Shown piece by piece: positions 8,539 through 17,739 of a stretch of DNA of 64,000 bases. The DNA comes from Candidatus Aminicenantota bacterium (GTDB lineage: Bacteria; Acidobacteriota; Aminicenantia; Aminicenantales; Saccharicenantaceae). Position 1 is the first letter of the stretch; each line of letters begins with the position of its first letter. Location of the stretch: assembly GCA_014360005.1 (NCBI GenBank), contig JACIYI010000003.1, positions 1 to 64,000 of the forward strand, in the 5' to 3' direction. Made by a program: the position numbers and the translations under genes. A model generated the notes under the pieces. That model was not told the DNA's origin. It ran no database searches and was given only the letters and a program-made list of their open reading frames with translations.

Positions 8539-10909
8539 CAGAAGCGATAACCATTCCGGACATGGGCCGCTCGACCTGGAAAACCTATACAACCAGACGC
8601 TGTCCGGCGTTTCCATGGCCGCCGATGACCGGGAAAAAGTCAGGCTGATTGCCAATTTTTTCCGTTCGACGCGGCATTTGCCGGATGATTTATCCTATTC
8701 TTTCCATCTCCAGCTGGCCGGACTTTTTTTCTTTCTGACGGCCAGCTTCCAGCCCGATTGCCTGCCGCCTGCGGAACTGCTGGGCTATGTCGACATTTCC
8801 TGGCAGTTGTTTAACCGCTTCTCCGACCGAATTGAACCTAATCAGTTCAGGGATACACTCAGCAATCTTTTCTTTTACCAGGCTCTCAATTATTTTTACC
8901 TGGGTGAACTGGAAGAAGGCCTGAGAGCTCTGCAGAAAAAGCAAAAAATAGCCGAGGCCGGTTCGCTTCAAACCCTGAGCCAGGAACTGGAAAACATCAG
9001 CCTAGAAGCTTCACCCCAACTGGCAGAAATCAAGCAGCGCTGCAACTCCAACTGGCTGATGTTCCTGGAAGTTATCCGGCAGGACAATTTCGGCTCCGGA
9101 CTTTCCCTGGATTTAGACCTGCTCCAGGAGAAATGGAAAAAATTCTCGGGCTGGAGTGAAGATAGTGTCTTCTGTCCTCTGGTGGAAAGGGAAGGACTGC
9201 TTCAGGCCAACCGTCAGGCCAGGCTGCTGCTGCTGGAAAGCCGTTGCCGCCGGACTGGGGCCGCCGAAGGTCACAACCTGGTCCGATTTTCCAACCTGCC
9301 GGCTTTTTACCAGGAAAAGTCCTATCTCCTGGCTGCCGATGCTATGGAGGCAGCCGACTATCTCCTAAAAAATTCCTACCGTCTCCAGCTGCCGCCCTGC
9401 ACTCTGGTTTTTTCCTTCAGTGAAAAAAACTTTATTTACTCCGGCGACAGCCTGGGGCTGCCGCTGGCTGTCCTATCTCTCAGCCAGAAGCTGCTGGCGA
9501 GCGAGCGACGTTTCCATTTTCAATACTCCCGGGAAGCAGCCTTCACCGGCAAGGTAGATATGAGGGGTGAAGTGCTGCGAATCGCTCCTGAAGCTCTGGA
9601 GCTCAAGGTCAAAGCAGTTTTTTATTCGGGTCTTAATTATCTGGTAGTTCCATCAGCCAACCTCAAAGAAGCCCGCGGTTTCCTGTATTCCCTCCTGGCC
9701 CAACACCCCTGGAGAAAGCTGGAGCTGGTCGGGGTTGACAGCGTTAAAGACATACTGGGACAGAGCCGGCTCTGCCGGAAGGTCAAAATCCCATTAATGG
9801 CTCATCTATCCCGAACCATGGCCCCACTGATCCGGCGAGGAGTGTTGGCCATCCTGGTAGTGGTAGGCACCATCACTGCCTTTGCTATCATCAGCAAGCA
9901 CCCTTCTTGTCATTTCTGGAAAATCAGGAACCCGGTGATCCTCGAACTTCACAACAGCAGCCTCTTCGCCCGCAATCCAGATAGACAGCTTCTCTGGGTT
10001 TTTCCCCTGCGGCGGCCCTTCAAGCCCGATAGCCTGCAGCAAAAATTTGTAGACCTGGATGGAGATGGAGAAGAGGAAATCCTGGTCTCCGGGGACTACC
10101 TGAGCGAGGAAAAGATCAGCTCGGAACTATTCTGCCTGACCAAGTCTGGAAAAATATTATGGAGCTACCAGCCGGGCAGAAGGATGAAAACCCTGACCGA
10201 TGAGTTCTCAAACCATTACCTGATTAAGAGGTTTGAGACTGCCGATTTTAACCGCCAATCTCATGAAAAATCCGTCCTGTTAATAGCCAACCACGTCACC
10301 TGGTATCCGACCCAGATTTCACTGCTGGATGCCCGGGGAAAACTTAAGGGGGAATACTGGCATGCTGGCCACCTTGGCCGGGCCGCCCTGCTGATAGAAG
10401 ACCTGGACGATGATGGCTGGAAAGAAATTATTGCCGGCGGAACGAATAACGATTTTCAGCAGGCCTGCCTCCTGGTCCTGGACCCCAGAAACATTAGCGG
10501 TTGCTCACCGCCCAGTGGCAACCCGGATTTTCAATTTGCCGACCTCCAGGCCGGCCCACAGGAATACTACCTGCTACTCCCCAGGACCACCATTAACCAG
10601 ACGATGGGGTTGCGCAACTACACTACTTCCATTGAACTTTTCCGGGAAGAAAAAATCCTGGAAATCACCACCCACGAATTCACCAAACAGGTCTCCTGCC
10701 AGATGATGTATAACTTTGATTTCAGGTTTAATCCCCTGCTTTCCCGTCCGACCGACCTATTGATAGAAGCGGTGAAAGAACTGGTAAGCTCGCGGGTGCT
10801 GCCGCCGCACGCCGAAACCGAGCTGAGAAGCCTCAAAGATCAGATAAGATACTGGGACGGACGGGCCTGGATTACCAGCTCAACCAGGAACAAGAGGCTG
10901 GAATTCTGA
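8531..10909 (+). CDS. Membrane protein fusing a Lon-type (S16) peptidase domain to an FG-GAP-like outer domain
   Basis: A 792-residue protein in three parts. Residues 1-290 are a helical cytoplasmic region of unknown type. Residues about 295-400 match the Lon proteolytic domain: YSGDSLGLPLA corresponds to Lon's catalytic-serine loop (Ser307), AAFTGKVDMRGEVLRI to its TGE-x-x-RG-x-V-L-x-I strand, and ELKVKAVFYSG to the helix carrying the catalytic lysine (Lys359). Residues about 437-455 form one transmembrane helix (GVLAILVVVGTITAFAII). The rest carries FG-GAP/VCBS-type acidic loops (DLDGDGEEEI, DLDDDGWKEI). No AAA+ module is present. ATG 8531 overlaps the previous stop; a longer open frame from 8459 lacks this coupling. 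Likely a signal-transducing membrane protease; that role is inference. Confidence 0.72.
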   Translation: MNNRSDNHSGHGPLDLENLYNQTLSGVSMAADDREKVRLIANFFRSTRHLPDDLSYSFHLQLAGLFFFLTASFQPDCLPPAELLGYVDISWQLFNRFSDRIEPNQFRDTLSNLFFYQALNYFYLGELEEGLRALQKKQKIAEAGSLQTLSQELENISLEASPQLAEIKQRCNSNWLMFLEVIRQDNFGSGLSLDLDLLQEKWKKFSGWSEDSVFCPLVEREGLLQANRQARLLLLESRCRRTGAAEGHNLVRFSNLPAFYQEKSYLLAADAMEAADYLLKNSYRLQLPPCTLVFSFSEKNFIYSGDSLGLPLAVLSLSQKLLASERRFHFQYSREAAFTGKVDMRGEVLRIAPEALELKVKAVFYSGLNYLVVPSANLKEARGFLYSLLAQHPWRKLELVGVDSVKDILGQSRLCRKVKIPLMAHLSRTMAPLIRRGVLAILVVVGTITAFAIISKHPSCHFWKIRNPVILELHNSSLFARNPDRQLLWVFPLRRPFKPDSLQQKFVDLDGDGEEEILVSGDYLSEEKISSELFCLTKSGKILWSYQPGRRMKTLTDEFSNHYLIKRFETADFNRQSHEKSVLLIANHVTWYPTQISLLDARGKLKGEYWHAGHLGRAALLIEDLDDDGWKEIIAGGTNNDFQQACLLVLDPRNISGCSPPSGNPDFQFADLQAGPQEYYLLLPRTTINQTMGLRNYTTSIELFREEKILEITTHEFTKQVSCQMMYNFDFRFNPLLSRPTDLLIEAVKELVSSRVLPPHAETELRSLKDQIRYWDGRAWITSSTRNKRLEF

Positions 10910-11214
10910 GCTTCAAAAAAATTTCTAAAAAATTTCTGCAAAAAAGAATTTGGTAAGCCTTTAAATTCCTTGGGTGGAGGCAAGGGCAAAAGAAGAAAAG
11001 AAGGTGGGAACCTTCTTTTTTTTTAAGATAAAAAGCAATCCAAGCCCTACGAAACAATAGAAGGACTTACTGGCTCTATCAGGCCATTTGTCCCGCCGGA
11101 GCCGACTCCACCGCAAATCTGCTTTCTCCCCGGCTTTACCCCAGAAATTAATTCAGCTACCGCTATAAATGCCAATTTGGTGTAAAATATATTAGCTTAT
11201 TCCAAAGCCTAAGA
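10910..11214. other. Intergenic region with a terminator
   Basis: Holds the rho-independent terminator at 10996-11024. The rest is featureless, and no convincing small gene or RNA was seen. Confidence 0.6.
10996..11024 (+). terminator. Rho-independent terminator of the Lon-like unit
   Basis: A perfect 10-bp stem, AAAAGAAGGT (10996-11005) with ACCTTCTTTT (11010-11019), closes a GGGA tetraloop and runs into a tract of nine T residues (11016-11024). It lies 86 bases after the stop codon of the membrane protease-like gene. Confidence 0.85.
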
Positions 11215-11607
11215 ATGACCACTGCCAATAAGATATCGGAATTCCTTAACCAGAGGGAAATCGCCGTGGTCGGCGCTTCCCGCAACCTGGCTAAATACGG
11301 GAATATCATTTTTAAAAAACTTCTGGCCGCCGGTTACCTGGCCTATCCTGTTAATCCTGCAGCCAGTTCCATCGACGGTCACCCGGTCTACCCCAACCTG
11401 GCCAGCCTGCCGGAATCGGTCAGGGCCGCGGTTGTGGTTGTCCCACCCGTGGTTTCCGAAATTATCGCCCCCCAGGCCATAGCGGCCGGTTTCCGGCATA
11501 TCTGGTTTCAGCCCGGGGCCGAATCGCGGGCTGCCATTTCTGTTCTGGAAGCGGCCGGGATCAACGTTATTTACGGGACCTGTCTTCTGGTCAGGGTATA
11601 CCCATAA
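11215..11607 (+). CDS. CoA-binding domain protein (YccU/succinyl-CoA ligase-like Rossmann fold)
   Basis: A 130-residue single-domain protein. The nucleotide-binding start VAVVGASRNLAKYGNII-like segment (IAVVGASRNLAKYGN), followed by GYLAYPVNPAASSIDGHPVYP, AAVVVVPPVVSEIIAPQ and FRHIWFQPGAES, is the standard CoA-binding domain pattern. Proteins of this type bind CoA but their exact role is generally unknown. It is monocistronic, between a terminator and the convergent era gene. Confidence 0.88.
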   Translation: MTTANKISEFLNQREIAVVGASRNLAKYGNIIFKKLLAAGYLAYPVNPAASSIDGHPVYPNLASLPESVRAAVVVVPPVVSEIIAPQAIAAGFRHIWFQPGAESRAAISVLEAAGINVIYGTCLLVRVYP

Positions 11608-11666
11608 GCCACCACCTGCGGCTGATTACCAAGGGACTGAGGGCAACAGCGCGGCAGCCCGGTTTA

Positions 11667-12551
11667 TCAGGAGCGGTAAATCTTCTTGATAAAAGCTTCT
11701 TTTTCTTTCCACTTCTCTTTGACTTTGACCTGGAGGGCCAGGAAAACCTTTTTTCCGGTCAGGTATTCCAGCTCCTCGCGGGCCAGGGTGCCGATTTTCT
11801 TGATCATAGCCCCTTCCCGGCCGATGATAATCTTTTTTTGTGAATCCTTCTCCACGTAGATTTCGGCCTGAATTTCCAGCAGGTTCTTCTGCGGTTTCTC
11901 CTCGATTTTCAACACCTCCACCGCCACCGAGTGCGGCACTTCCTGGTAGGTATTATGCAGGATTTTCTCCCTGATGATTTCAGCCGCCTGGATGGTCAGG
12001 GGAATATCGGTTACCATGTCTTCGGGATAGAGAGCCGGTCCCTCCGGAAGAAGATTGATCAGGCTGGAGACCAATTCCTCAAGTCCCTCTCCCTGCACCG
12101 CTGACAGGCTGACCCAGCCCCGGACTGGCACCATCTGTTCTACTTCTTTCTTGATGGATTCAATCTGTTCATCCCGGCAGAGGTCCTTCTTGGTAACGGC
12201 CAGCAGGCAGGGCAATCCGGATTTCTTTATCTCGGCCGCCAGGTTTCTATCCTCATCTGTTATTTCCCGGGACCCATCTACCAGGTATAGAACCAGGTCC
12301 ACTTCTCTAAGGGACCCGGTCACCTGAGAGTTAAGGAAAGTACCCAGGGCATCCCGGGCCTGGTGGAATCCGGGGGTGTCAACAAATATGATCTGGGCAT
12401 CTGGCCGGTTCAAAATGCCCCTCAATTTGAACCTGGTCGTTTGGGGCTTTTCTGAGACTATGCTCACTTTCCTGCCGGTCAGGGCATTGATCAGGGTGGA
12501 TTTGCCGGTGTTGGGTTTGCCGAGCACGGCCACAAAACCAGATTTCATCAA
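11667..12551 (-). CDS. era: GTPase Era
   Basis: Ribosome-assembly GTPase that binds the 3' end of 16S rRNA. The 294-residue protein shows G1 GKPNTGKST (residues 11-19), G3 DTPGFH, G4 TKKD (in place of the usual NKxD, a known variant) and G5 SALS/SAVQ-like SLSAVQGEG. The C-terminal KH domain contains IIIGREGAMIKKIG. Length is normal. It is transcribed alone on the minus strand, away from the other ribosome-biogenesis genes in this window. Confidence 0.97.
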   Translation of the reverse strand: MMKSGFVAVLGKPNTGKSTLINALTGRKVSIVSEKPQTTRFKLRGILNRPDAQIIFVDTPGFHQARDALGTFLNSQVTGSLREVDLVLYLVDGSREITDEDRNLAAEIKKSGLPCLLAVTKKDLCRDEQIESIKKEVEQMVPVRGWVSLSAVQGEGLEELVSSLINLLPEGPALYPEDMVTDIPLTIQAAEIIREKILHNTYQEVPHSVAVEVLKIEEKPQKNLLEIQAEIYVEKDSQKKIIIGREGAMIKKIGTLAREELEYLTGKKVFLALQVKVKEKWKEKEAFIKKIYRS

Positions 12552-12658
12552 ACACCTCCCCGCTTAAGTTCAAATAGGCCAGGAAAGAGGGAAGGTTATA
12601 TTTTTAAATAAATAGGGGCGAAAGGCAATATTCTGTCGGCTCGAAAAGCAAACCGGTC

Positions 12659-14683
12659 TCAGTGTTTCTTGTTACCCGCAGAGGCAGCTTTGCCTCCCGA
12701 AGAGCGCTCGCTACCTGAACTCCTGGAAACCGAGCCACTGCGGCTGGCGGCACTGGCGCTGGAAGTTGAGCTGCCGCTGGAATAACTGCCAGAAGTGACC
12801 GCTCCGGAACCCCCGACTGGCGCGTACTGGACCAGCCCCTGAGGTGTAATCCTGAGCCTTTCCTGCCTGGCTTCCCTGGAGGTGATACCGAGTTCAGGAG
12901 AGACCACGGCATTTCTGGAACTATCGTAGACTATCCTGATGCCGAGTTGTCGAGCCGTCCGCAGGTCCGGGTTCCAGTCGCGGAATCTCACGCTGGAACT
13001 GGCAGGAAGGCGCGTTGCTGGCCGGCTACTGCCGCCGGTTACAGTCTCCGCCCCGGATTTTATCTGGGCAGCTCGGTCCGGCCTTCCCGGCTGCTGCTTT
13101 TCTACTGACGTTATTCTGGTCACCCTGGATTCAGAAGCAGCAGCCGAACCGGCTTCAGTCCGGTTCTTGTTTTCCAGAAAATGGAAAATGGCCCGGTTCC
13201 AGGCTGGCACGGCCCCCCGGACCAGTCCGGTCCTGCCTGTTTCAGCCTGAGTCTGTTTTATTTTTCCGGCAACCTCACTGACCGGTATCTTTCTGCTGGC
13301 CAGATTGGGGGCACTAAGGTCTTCAGGCTTGACTACCATCGGCTCGGGCGGTCTGGCTGAAATTTTTTTCAGCACTTCCTGGTCACCCCTGTCTATGGCT
13401 TTGGCCAGGCTGGCCACTATCTTTTTATAGCTGTCTGGGATGGGTGCATTTTGGGCCTTCGGTTTTTTCAGTTGGTCCTTGGTAATCCTGCGGAGGGCGG
13501 GCTGACCTGAGCCTTCTCCAGGCAGTATTCCCGAGCCGCCCGTATAATAAGCGTCCCAGTATCCGTAACCATAACTGTAGCCATAATAATAGAGCCAGTC
13601 ATAAAGAAACCATGGTCTCCAGGTGTAATAGCCGAAATAAAAATCCCAGACAGCCCAGGCCGGGGCAAAAGCCGAGCCTGGAATCCAGACCCAGCCTTTT
13701 TTCTTATCCCATTGCCAGATGCCCAGATGATAGGGCACCCAGCCCCAGGGTTCGGCCGGAACCCAGAACAGCTGCCCGTTAAGATAGGTCCAGTTTCCAT
13801 AGTAATACGGGCTCCAGTTGCCCCAGGGATAATAATCATTGTAAAAGGGACGCCAGACATAACCCAGGTAGTCGTCCCAGATCCATTCGCCGTACTGGTT
13901 GGAGTAAAACTGGGCGAAATAGAAAACGGCCGGAGGAAGCTTCTGAATCGGTTTCGGCAGAGGAGTTAGGCCCTGGTGCAGGTCCAGGAAATGCTTGTTC
14001 AGGTCAGCATTCCAGGTCTCAAAATCAGCCAATTCCGGAAAACTTCCTCTTACTTGGACCTGATGCCTGGAATCGATTATCAGACTGGTTCCTTTTTTGG
14101 CTGAAAACGATTTAAGCTCGGCGCTGGAAGGACCATAGAGCAGCCTGGCTTTGCCCCCTATAACCGTCAGCCAGGTCTCTCCCCCGTCGGTCACTCGGGC
14201 CATCAGCACCGACTTATTCTTCATTTTCAGGGCAGCATTGGGGGTCAGCAATTGAAAGACCTCCCAGGAATTATAGGCGGTGTACATCAGGTAAACCTGG
14301 CCCTTTTCCAGGAGCAGATTTGATAACTGATCATCGGAGCTTAGGCTCTGGGCCATGATGGTCTCGATTTTAAGCCTGGTATCGGTCCCCAGCCGGATAA
14401 TAGTGCCGCTGTCGAACTGGATTTCGCAGGGCTTGTCATAGGTGATAATAAGGTCTCCCGGCCCCAGAGGAAAGTTTAACCGGCCGGCTTCAGGTTGGAC
14501 CAGCCCGGCCCTTATAATCTCTGGAGCCCGGGTCCCGGGTTCCTCTGGAATATAGCTTATGAAACCGTAGTAGAAATCCCGCTCACCGTTGACCAGGGTA
14601 TAGTGCTTTTTGGCGGCCAGGGCAGGTTGACATAACCATAACCCTAAAACCCCTATTACTAGTAATAATTTTATTCTTTTCAT
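12659..14683 (-). CDS. Exported FecR/DUF6600-type Tyr/Trp-rich protein
   Basis: A 674-residue exported protein with a signal peptide (MKRIKLLLVIGVLGLWLCQP, cleavage near ALA-AK). Residues about 60-240 form a FecR-like beta domain. Residues about 270-410 are extremely rich in Trp, Tyr, Pro and Gly (for example GYVWRPFYNDYYPWGNWSPY), the pattern of DUF6600. A low-complexity Ser/Thr/Arg-rich tail follows. It is probably a surface or periplasmic structural protein. The start is set at 14683: GGGGTGA lies just upstream and the signal peptide follows directly, whereas the open frame extends 38 codons further without either. There is no linked sigma/TonB pair, so it is not a classical FecR regulator. 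Confidence 0.75.
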   Translation of the reverse strand: MKRIKLLLVIGVLGLWLCQPALAAKKHYTLVNGERDFYYGFISYIPEEPGTRAPEIIRAGLVQPEAGRLNFPLGPGDLIITYDKPCEIQFDSGTIIRLGTDTRLKIETIMAQSLSSDDQLSNLLLEKGQVYLMYTAYNSWEVFQLLTPNAALKMKNKSVLMARVTDGGETWLTVIGGKARLLYGPSSAELKSFSAKKGTSLIIDSRHQVQVRGSFPELADFETWNADLNKHFLDLHQGLTPLPKPIQKLPPAVFYFAQFYSNQYGEWIWDDYLGYVWRPFYNDYYPWGNWSPYYYGNWTYLNGQLFWVPAEPWGWVPYHLGIWQWDKKKGWVWIPGSAFAPAWAVWDFYFGYYTWRPWFLYDWLYYYGYSYGYGYWDAYYTGGSGILPGEGSGQPALRRITKDQLKKPKAQNAPIPDSYKKIVASLAKAIDRGDQEVLKKISARPPEPMVVKPEDLSAPNLASRKIPVSEVAGKIKQTQAETGRTGLVRGAVPAWNRAIFHFLENKNRTEAGSAAASESRVTRITSVEKQQPGRPDRAAQIKSGAETVTGGSSRPATRLPASSSVRFRDWNPDLRTARQLGIRIVYDSSRNAVVSPELGITSREARQERLRITPQGLVQYAPVGGSGAVTSGSYSSGSSTSSASAASRSGSVSRSSGSERSSGGKAASAGNKKH

Positions 14684-14989
14684 TTTTTCACCCCATATAT
14701 TATACAGCATAATTCGTGCCAGGTCCGGTTCCGCTGTTCTGCCTGTTAACGGCACTGAGTCCTCCCCGGGCTGTCCTGTCCTCGTTACTCCTGACACCTC
14801 AATGATACACCCGAAACATAAGGTATAAGCAAGATTTATGACAAATTAAGAGGGATAACATGTTATCAGGTAAGGTGACCGGGCCAACCCGTCCATTAGA
14901 AAAGACTTATGGCGGCAACGATTTGGGGTCCGGCCAACCTCAGAATAATATTGCCTGTTTATTAATAAAAGGGGTAAAATGACATTGAG

Positions 14990-15349
14990 ATGGATAAGTC
15001 GAGCAGATTGCAGGAGCAGATTTACCGGCACCTGCCTGGAGTGATTGCTGTCTTGATTGCCATCTGGCTGCTTTTCCCCTTCATCAAGATAGACCGGTCA
15101 GACTACGCTCAGGGCAAGATCCTGGTCTACCGGCTGGCCTTCGGCCTGATGATCATGATCATCATGCTGGGCAAAATGGGCTTCGATGTGTTTTTCCCCC
15201 AGGGCATAGCCAGGCCAGTCTCCAACACCAAATCGGTGCTTTTCCTCATTCTGGGGATACTGCTACTGGCCTTCGTGATTTACATCATCATCCAGGCGGG
15301 GTCTCTGTTTATGAGCAGCTACCCGGACACCTCAGAATTTAACCAGTAG
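14990..15349 (+). CDS. Small membrane protein, three transmembrane helices
   Basis: A 119-residue protein of unknown function. Three hydrophobic segments are visible: about 18-36 (VIAVLIAIWLLFPF), 47-63 (LAFGLMIMIIMLGKMGF) and 82-103 (LFLILGILLLAFVIYIIIQA). Both ends are polar, with a charged N terminus. It is flanked by divergent and convergent genes, so it is probably transcribed alone. No family recognised. Confidence 0.65.
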   Translation: MDKSSRLQEQIYRHLPGVIAVLIAIWLLFPFIKIDRSDYAQGKILVYRLAFGLMIMIIMLGKMGFDVFFPQGIARPVSNTKSVLFLILGILLLAFVIYIIIQAGSLFMSSYPDTSEFNQ

Positions 15350-15425
15350 CTCCCAGCTCTGTGTTCGTTACCGACTCTTGGCCTGGCGCAAATTTAGACG
15401 CCGACAGCCTGCTGGAATCAGTCGC

Positions 15426-16235
15426 TTACCTGAATATTTCCTTGTTTCTAACCACCAGGCAGATAGCCACCAGCAGGTAGAGGGCAGCCACCAGACCCTC
15501 GGTTAAAGGCCTGAGCTCAAAAAGCTGTCCGGTGAAATTTATCATAAAATGAAAGAGAATGGCGGCCAGGGTGCTCCGTCGGTTCTTCAAAAAAAGGTAG
15601 GTAAAGATAACCGACTTGGGAAAAAGGTCGATGAAGTAAAAGGCCAGGAACAGGGGGTCCTGGGTTTTGGCCTGCAGCGGATAACCTTTCACCAGGAAAA
15701 GAGGAATATGCCAGACCGCCCAGACCAGGGCAATCAGCAAACTGGCTCTCAACCCGGACATCCGGTCCTTGAGCTTATCCAGCCAGTAGCCGCGCCAGCC
15801 CAGCTCTTCCGGAAACGGCCCAACGAAAAAAGTGTAAAAAATAAAAACCAGAATGGAGGGAAGATGGGCCCGGACCTGGGGCACGATCTTTAGCTGGCTG
15901 AGCGATTCCCCGAAAATAAAAGAGCCCAGAACAGAAATTATTGTGATCATCACCGGCAGAAGAAAAATCAGCCAGTAGCTACCCCGGCTGATAAGAGTCG
16001 GGTCAACCACTCTCCTCCAGTAATCCCAGTGATATTCGGCCTCTTCACTCAGAAGGATGAAGACCAGGGCCACCACGGGCGGAGCCAGCAAACCGGCCAG
16101 CAGCAGGACTTTGACCGCCAGGTTTTCCATACCCCGGCCGGTGGAAACCGCCAGCCACCAGGGAGTCCAGGTCAGAACCAGGACAAAAGGTATGTATAAT
16201 ATGGGGTTGATATGAATCTTTTTAGAAAACATCAT
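15426..16235 (-). CDS. CPBP family intramembrane glutamic protease (CAAX protease-like)
   Basis: A 269-residue polytopic membrane protein. The hallmark motifs are present: EELGWRG (EExxxR, catalytic glutamates), LVWAVWHIPLF (WxxWHxP type) and HFMINFTG (HxxxN). Family members include Rce1-type CAAX proteases and bacterial Abi/CPBP proteins; the substrate here is unknown. AAGGAG lies just upstream of a double ATG, and either may start translation. Monocistronic. Confidence 0.9.
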   Translation of the reverse strand: MMFSKKIHINPILYIPFVLVLTWTPWWLAVSTGRGMENLAVKVLLLAGLLAPPVVALVFILLSEEAEYHWDYWRRVVDPTLISRGSYWLIFLLPVMITIISVLGSFIFGESLSQLKIVPQVRAHLPSILVFIFYTFFVGPFPEELGWRGYWLDKLKDRMSGLRASLLIALVWAVWHIPLFLVKGYPLQAKTQDPLFLAFYFIDLFPKSVIFTYLFLKNRRSTLAAILFHFMINFTGQLFELRPLTEGLVAALYLLVAICLVVRNKEIFR

Positions 16236-16591
16236 ACTCTCCTTAAAGGGGCCCGGTCTTTTCTAAAATATAAAAAAAAAAGCGGAGAATAAAGAGAAAT
16301 TTTAAGAGCTAAAAAAGTCGGACATGCGGGTTAGAGACCGGGGCGACTTTTGGCTAAAATAAATGACCGGCTGCCGGCTCCCAGGTGGTAACAGCCCGGC
16401 AGGCGTTTGCCGCTTCAGGTTAGGGCTGAGAACTGTTTAGTTTTTATAAGCTGGATACCTTCAATTAATGGCTGCCCCGGTTTGAAAAATATAGTATTAT
16501 GGCAGCATGATGATATCTTGTTGACTATGGAATATTCCGGTTTTATTCATATAAATGTAAAAAAGCCAGACAACTTAAAGGGAGCATTAAA

Positions 16592-17626
16592 ATGAAAGCA
16601 GTCCTGTTAACCGGCCTGAGGCAGGCCCAGCTTCAGGAAAAACCGGAACCAGAATTACCAGACCAGCACTGGGTGCTGTTACGGACCAAGGTCGCCGGAA
16701 TCTGCGGCAGCGACCTTCATTATTTTATCTCTGAGTCAGTTGGCGGAGAAAAAGTCCCCTATCCCTGCCTCGTTGGTCACGAGTGCTCGGCCGAAGTGGT
16801 GCGGGTGGGAACCAAGGTGCAGCAAGTGCAGCCCGGCGAGCTGGTGGCAGTCGAGCCTTCAATTTCCTGCGGGGTCTGTGATCAGTGCCTGGCCGGCCGT
16901 TTCCATACCTGCCGGAAAATTAAATTCCTGGGACATCCGGGTGAGCTCGATGGTTGCCTGGCCGAGTATTTTGTCATGCCGGCCGGGAATCTGATAAAGC
17001 TGCCTCCGCCCATAACCCTGGAGGAAGCCATGCTGGCCGAACCCCTGTCGATTGCCCTGCACGCCGTGAACCTGGCCGGACTGGGGACTAACGACAGGGT
17101 GGCCGTGCTCGGAACCGGCCCCATCGGCCTGTGCCTGATTATGCTTCTGAAGCACCTCGGCCTGAGCCACATCTTCGCCACCGACCGTTCGGAAGCCAGA
17201 GTCAGGGCCGCCCTCCAGGCCGGGGCCAGCTGGGCGGCTAACGTGGAACAGGAAGATATTGTTCAGGAAATACTTTCCCGCCAGCCACTGGGCCTGGAGG
17301 CGGTCTTTGAAGTCAGCGGCGACCAGGAAGCCATTGACCAGTCCGTGGCCCTGGTTCGACCAGGAGGCCGGATAATCCAGGTGGGAATTCCAGTCCCGGA
17401 AAGAGTCTCTTACCAGATAGCCCGCTTGCGACGGAAAGAGGTTACCATCATAAATTCCCGGAGGCAGAATCGCTGCCTGGAGCCGGCTCTGGAATTGATA
17501 AAAGATAAGAAAATTGAAGTCAGCTGGCTGCTAACCCATCGCTTTCGGCTGGAGGAGGCCCAGCAGGCTTTTACCACCGCCGCCGACCGGCTGGACGGAG
17601 TGCTGAAAGCTGCTTTCATTCTTTGA
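16592..17626 (+). CDS. Zinc-binding medium-chain alcohol/polyol dehydrogenase
   Basis: A 344-residue NAD(P)-dependent dehydrogenase of the sorbitol/threonine dehydrogenase type. The N-terminal GroES-like domain has the catalytic zinc ligands (CGSDLHYF, GHE) and a complete four-cysteine structural zinc loop (SCGVCDQCLAGRFHTC). The Rossmann domain carries VAVLGTGPIGL. Substrate is probably a sugar alcohol or a related secondary alcohol; the sequence alone does not decide. GGGAG sits upstream of the ATG. A 62-codon open frame that overlaps the start codon looks like noise. Confidence 0.92.
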   Translation: MKAVLLTGLRQAQLQEKPEPELPDQHWVLLRTKVAGICGSDLHYFISESVGGEKVPYPCLVGHECSAEVVRVGTKVQQVQPGELVAVEPSISCGVCDQCLAGRFHTCRKIKFLGHPGELDGCLAEYFVMPAGNLIKLPPPITLEEAMLAEPLSIALHAVNLAGLGTNDRVAVLGTGPIGLCLIMLLKHLGLSHIFATDRSEARVRAALQAGASWAANVEQEDIVQEILSRQPLGLEAVFEVSGDQEAIDQSVALVRPGGRIIQVGIPVPERVSYQIARLRRKEVTIINSRRQNRCLEPALELIKDKKIEVSWLLTHRFRLEEAQQAFTTAADRLDGVLKAAFIL

Positions 17627-17739
17627 TTGGAAACTTTGATTAGAAACGGGCAAGGGAAAGAGTGACAGACCCGGCCGTCCCAATCAGTCCGTTTCAGTTC
17701 CCAGTCTGGTAGCGGCTCCGGTTCAACCCGCCATTCCAG

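Noticed and set aside
16407..16595. 62-codon open frame overlapping the dehydrogenase start
   Set aside because: No ribosome-binding site and no recognisable sequence features; it ends on the next gene's ATG by chance.
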